Shown: positions 6,880 through 7,980 of the stretch, piece by piece
Layout of the letters: the number at the start of each line of letters is the position of its first letter
How positions within the stretch are numbered: the stretch's first letter is position 1
DNA from: Candidatus Endoriftia persephone str. Hot96_1+Hot96_2
GTDB lineage: Bacteria; Pseudomonadota; Gammaproteobacteria; Chromatiales; Chromatiaceae
Reading direction: 5' to 3'
Length of the DNA: 7,980 nt
Assembly (NCBI GenBank): GCA_000168735.1
Contig: AASF01002162.1
Coordinates: 1 to 7,980 of the forward strand
Position numbers and translations under genes: made by a program
The notes under the pieces: generated by a model
The model's database searches: none
What the model saw: only the letters and a program-made list of their open reading frames with translations
What the model was told of the DNA's origin: nothing

Positions 6880-7858
6880 TGGCTGCTATCAATGGCGGGA
6901 TGTTCCCCGCCGAATACCTGCTGCAGGAGTGCCAGCATTTGCTCGATACTGCGCCCTTGCATTATGCGAGGCGTTCTTGTGCTACGTAGAGTTCACACTA
7001 GCCCCTTCAGACTGACTGCAAGGTTCAGGCGCCGATCCCCGGAGTCGGTCTTCCATATGGCGATCGCCTGCTGATACAGGCTCTCTGCCGGCGCAAGACG
7101 TTGCTGGGCTGCGGTAAAAATCCGCCAGCCTATGCATTGCCCAAGCAGCATGGGGGTGGTCCTCACCTGAGGCCGTTTGCAGGATGTGCAAAGAGCGCGT
7201 CAACAGCCCCTCCACCTCATGCGGCTGATCAAGATGCATTTTCAGGCTCGCGATCTTACCGAGACTGATCGCCACCCACGGGTTGCATCTCCCCCAATGC
7301 CTGCTCCCTGAGTGCCAATCCCTGTGCGCAACAGAAACTCGGCCTCTTCCATTCGGGGATTGTTTGATATAGATGACCTGCAAGGTTATCGAGCAAAGCG
7401 GCCATTCTGTGGTCCACGCCCTGCAAGCTAGCATTGGCAATCTTCAGCACCATTACCTGGTATGTTTCGGCCTCGCGGTATTTGCCCAGTGCAAAGGCCA
7501 GCCGGGATGCTAGCTGGAGATAGTCCAGGTTTGACGGGTGCAGCTGCACGGCCTCCTGCAGGTAGGTGTATGCGGCGTTGAGGTCTTTTCTTGACACGGC
7601 CAAGATACTTTGTCGATAGGCGGAGTTTGCTGCATCGAGCCTGCTTTTAATCTTGACCTTCTGTAGTTGGGCCTCGGTCGGCACGGACAGGGCCGGTTCA
7701 GATAACAGGTGTTGTTGCTGCCCATCCCGTCCAGAATCTGTCTGAATGGCCGCAATGATGGAAAAGTGCTCCGCCGCAGACACGGCCTGACTGTTCCCGG
7801 CTATCAGTAGCCAGGCTAGTAACAGTGTGATGTAACCTTTTAAAATATTGGCATTCAT
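6876..7858 (-). pseudogene. Secreted tetratricopeptide-repeat (TPR) protein, frameshifted, 3' end abutting an IS fragment
   Basis: Likely an exported protein-interaction scaffold. ATG 7858-7856 is chosen because it gives a clean signal peptide (MNANILKGYITLLLAWLLIA, then Gly-Asn-Ser-Gln-Ala-Val-Ser-Ala) with AAGGGG about 13 bases upstream; the earlier ATG at 7963 would hide it. Open to about 7356, covering SRKDLNAAYTYLQEAVQLHP and RLAFALGKYREAETYQVMVL, two TPR units. Thereafter frames change near 7355, 7319, 7283, 7113, 6995, 6964 and 6939, reading MEEAEFLLRTG, LALREQALGEM, HPWVAISLGKIASLKMHLDQ, LLTRSLHILQTASGEDHPHA, QQRLAPAESLYQQAIAIWKT, LAVSLKGL, ELYVAQERLA, and finally LALLQQVFGGEHPAIDSSQ before TGA 6878-6876. 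The GEDHP/GEHP turns are typical of TPR_12-like arrays. About 325 residues if repaired; the original C-terminus may have been longer. Confidence 0.75.
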
Positions 7859-7980
7859 ATTCTTTGGTAATCCCCTTAAACCATCAGCAATGACCGGTGA
7901 TGTCTCGCACGCCGGATTCCGGGACCACAAGCTACAGGAAAACTGTTTCCATAGTATTTCCACACCCGGGCAATGTGTTT
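7859..7980. other. Upstream region of the TPR gene
   Basis: 122 bases at the window edge. On the - strand it supplies AAGGGG (7874-7879 region) as a Shine-Dalgarno candidate. GGAAAACTGTTTCC at 7937-7950 is an imperfect palindrome of unknown meaning. The open frame through here in phase with the TPR gene has no coding character, and I see no clear promoter. Confidence 0.35.

Noticed and set aside
6763..7074. Two + strand open frames of 71-103 residues
   Set aside because: They are antisense to the transposase fragment and to the repaired TPR reading, which has clear family features.
1..7980. CRISPR array, tRNA or rRNA genes
   Set aside because: No regularly spaced repeats, no cloverleaf with a CCA or T-arm pattern, and no rRNA-like conserved segments were seen.

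Overview
The window looks like chromosome of a Gram-negative proteobacterium: it encodes a periplasmic adaptor and an inner-membrane RND pump, two c-type cytochromes with export signals, and a secreted TPR protein. Base composition is moderate, somewhat richer in G+C on the right. A respiratory beta- or gammaproteobacterium fits; I cannot name a genus with confidence.

Layout. The left half (1-3999, + strand) is one operon-like unit: the 3' part of a membrane fusion (adaptor) protein (1-814) followed by a full-length RND permease (881-3999). Next on the + strand comes a short c-type cytochrome of the cytochrome c'/c556 type with a C-terminal heme site (4277-4739). About 670 bases without a confident gene follow (4740-5413), ending in a near-exact inverted repeat (5414-5476). 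The - strand then carries a compact pair: a class I cytochrome c lipoprotein (5840-6319) whose stop codon overlaps the start of a four-helix membrane protein (5427-5840, TAATG junction). Upstream of the pair is a possible 47-residue exported peptide (6404-6546). The right part, also on the - strand, holds a scrap of an IS1182-like transposase (6667-6879) lying directly against the 3' end of a secreted TPR protein (6876-7858).

The dominant feature is broken reading frames. The adaptor, the RND pump, the cytochrome c' and the TPR protein can each be read almost completely as a normal family member, but only by changing frame: twelve or so times in the pump and about seven in the TPR protein. 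Nearly all changes are explained by a single extra base, often in or beside a short run of the same base, and protein similarity resumes immediately after each one. Unrelated genes on both strands share the pattern, so uncorrected insertion errors from a long-read assembly are at least as likely as real gene decay. Two in-frame stops in the pump and the transposase scrap leave room for genuine decay in part of the window. Only the cytochrome lipoprotein and its membrane partner read cleanly.

Functionally, the pump and adaptor would export a compound across the envelope together with an outer-membrane channel not seen here. The lipoprotein cytochrome and the four-helix protein probably work together in periplasmic electron transfer at the membrane. 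I found no CRISPR array, tRNA, rRNA, or clearly new multi-gene system.
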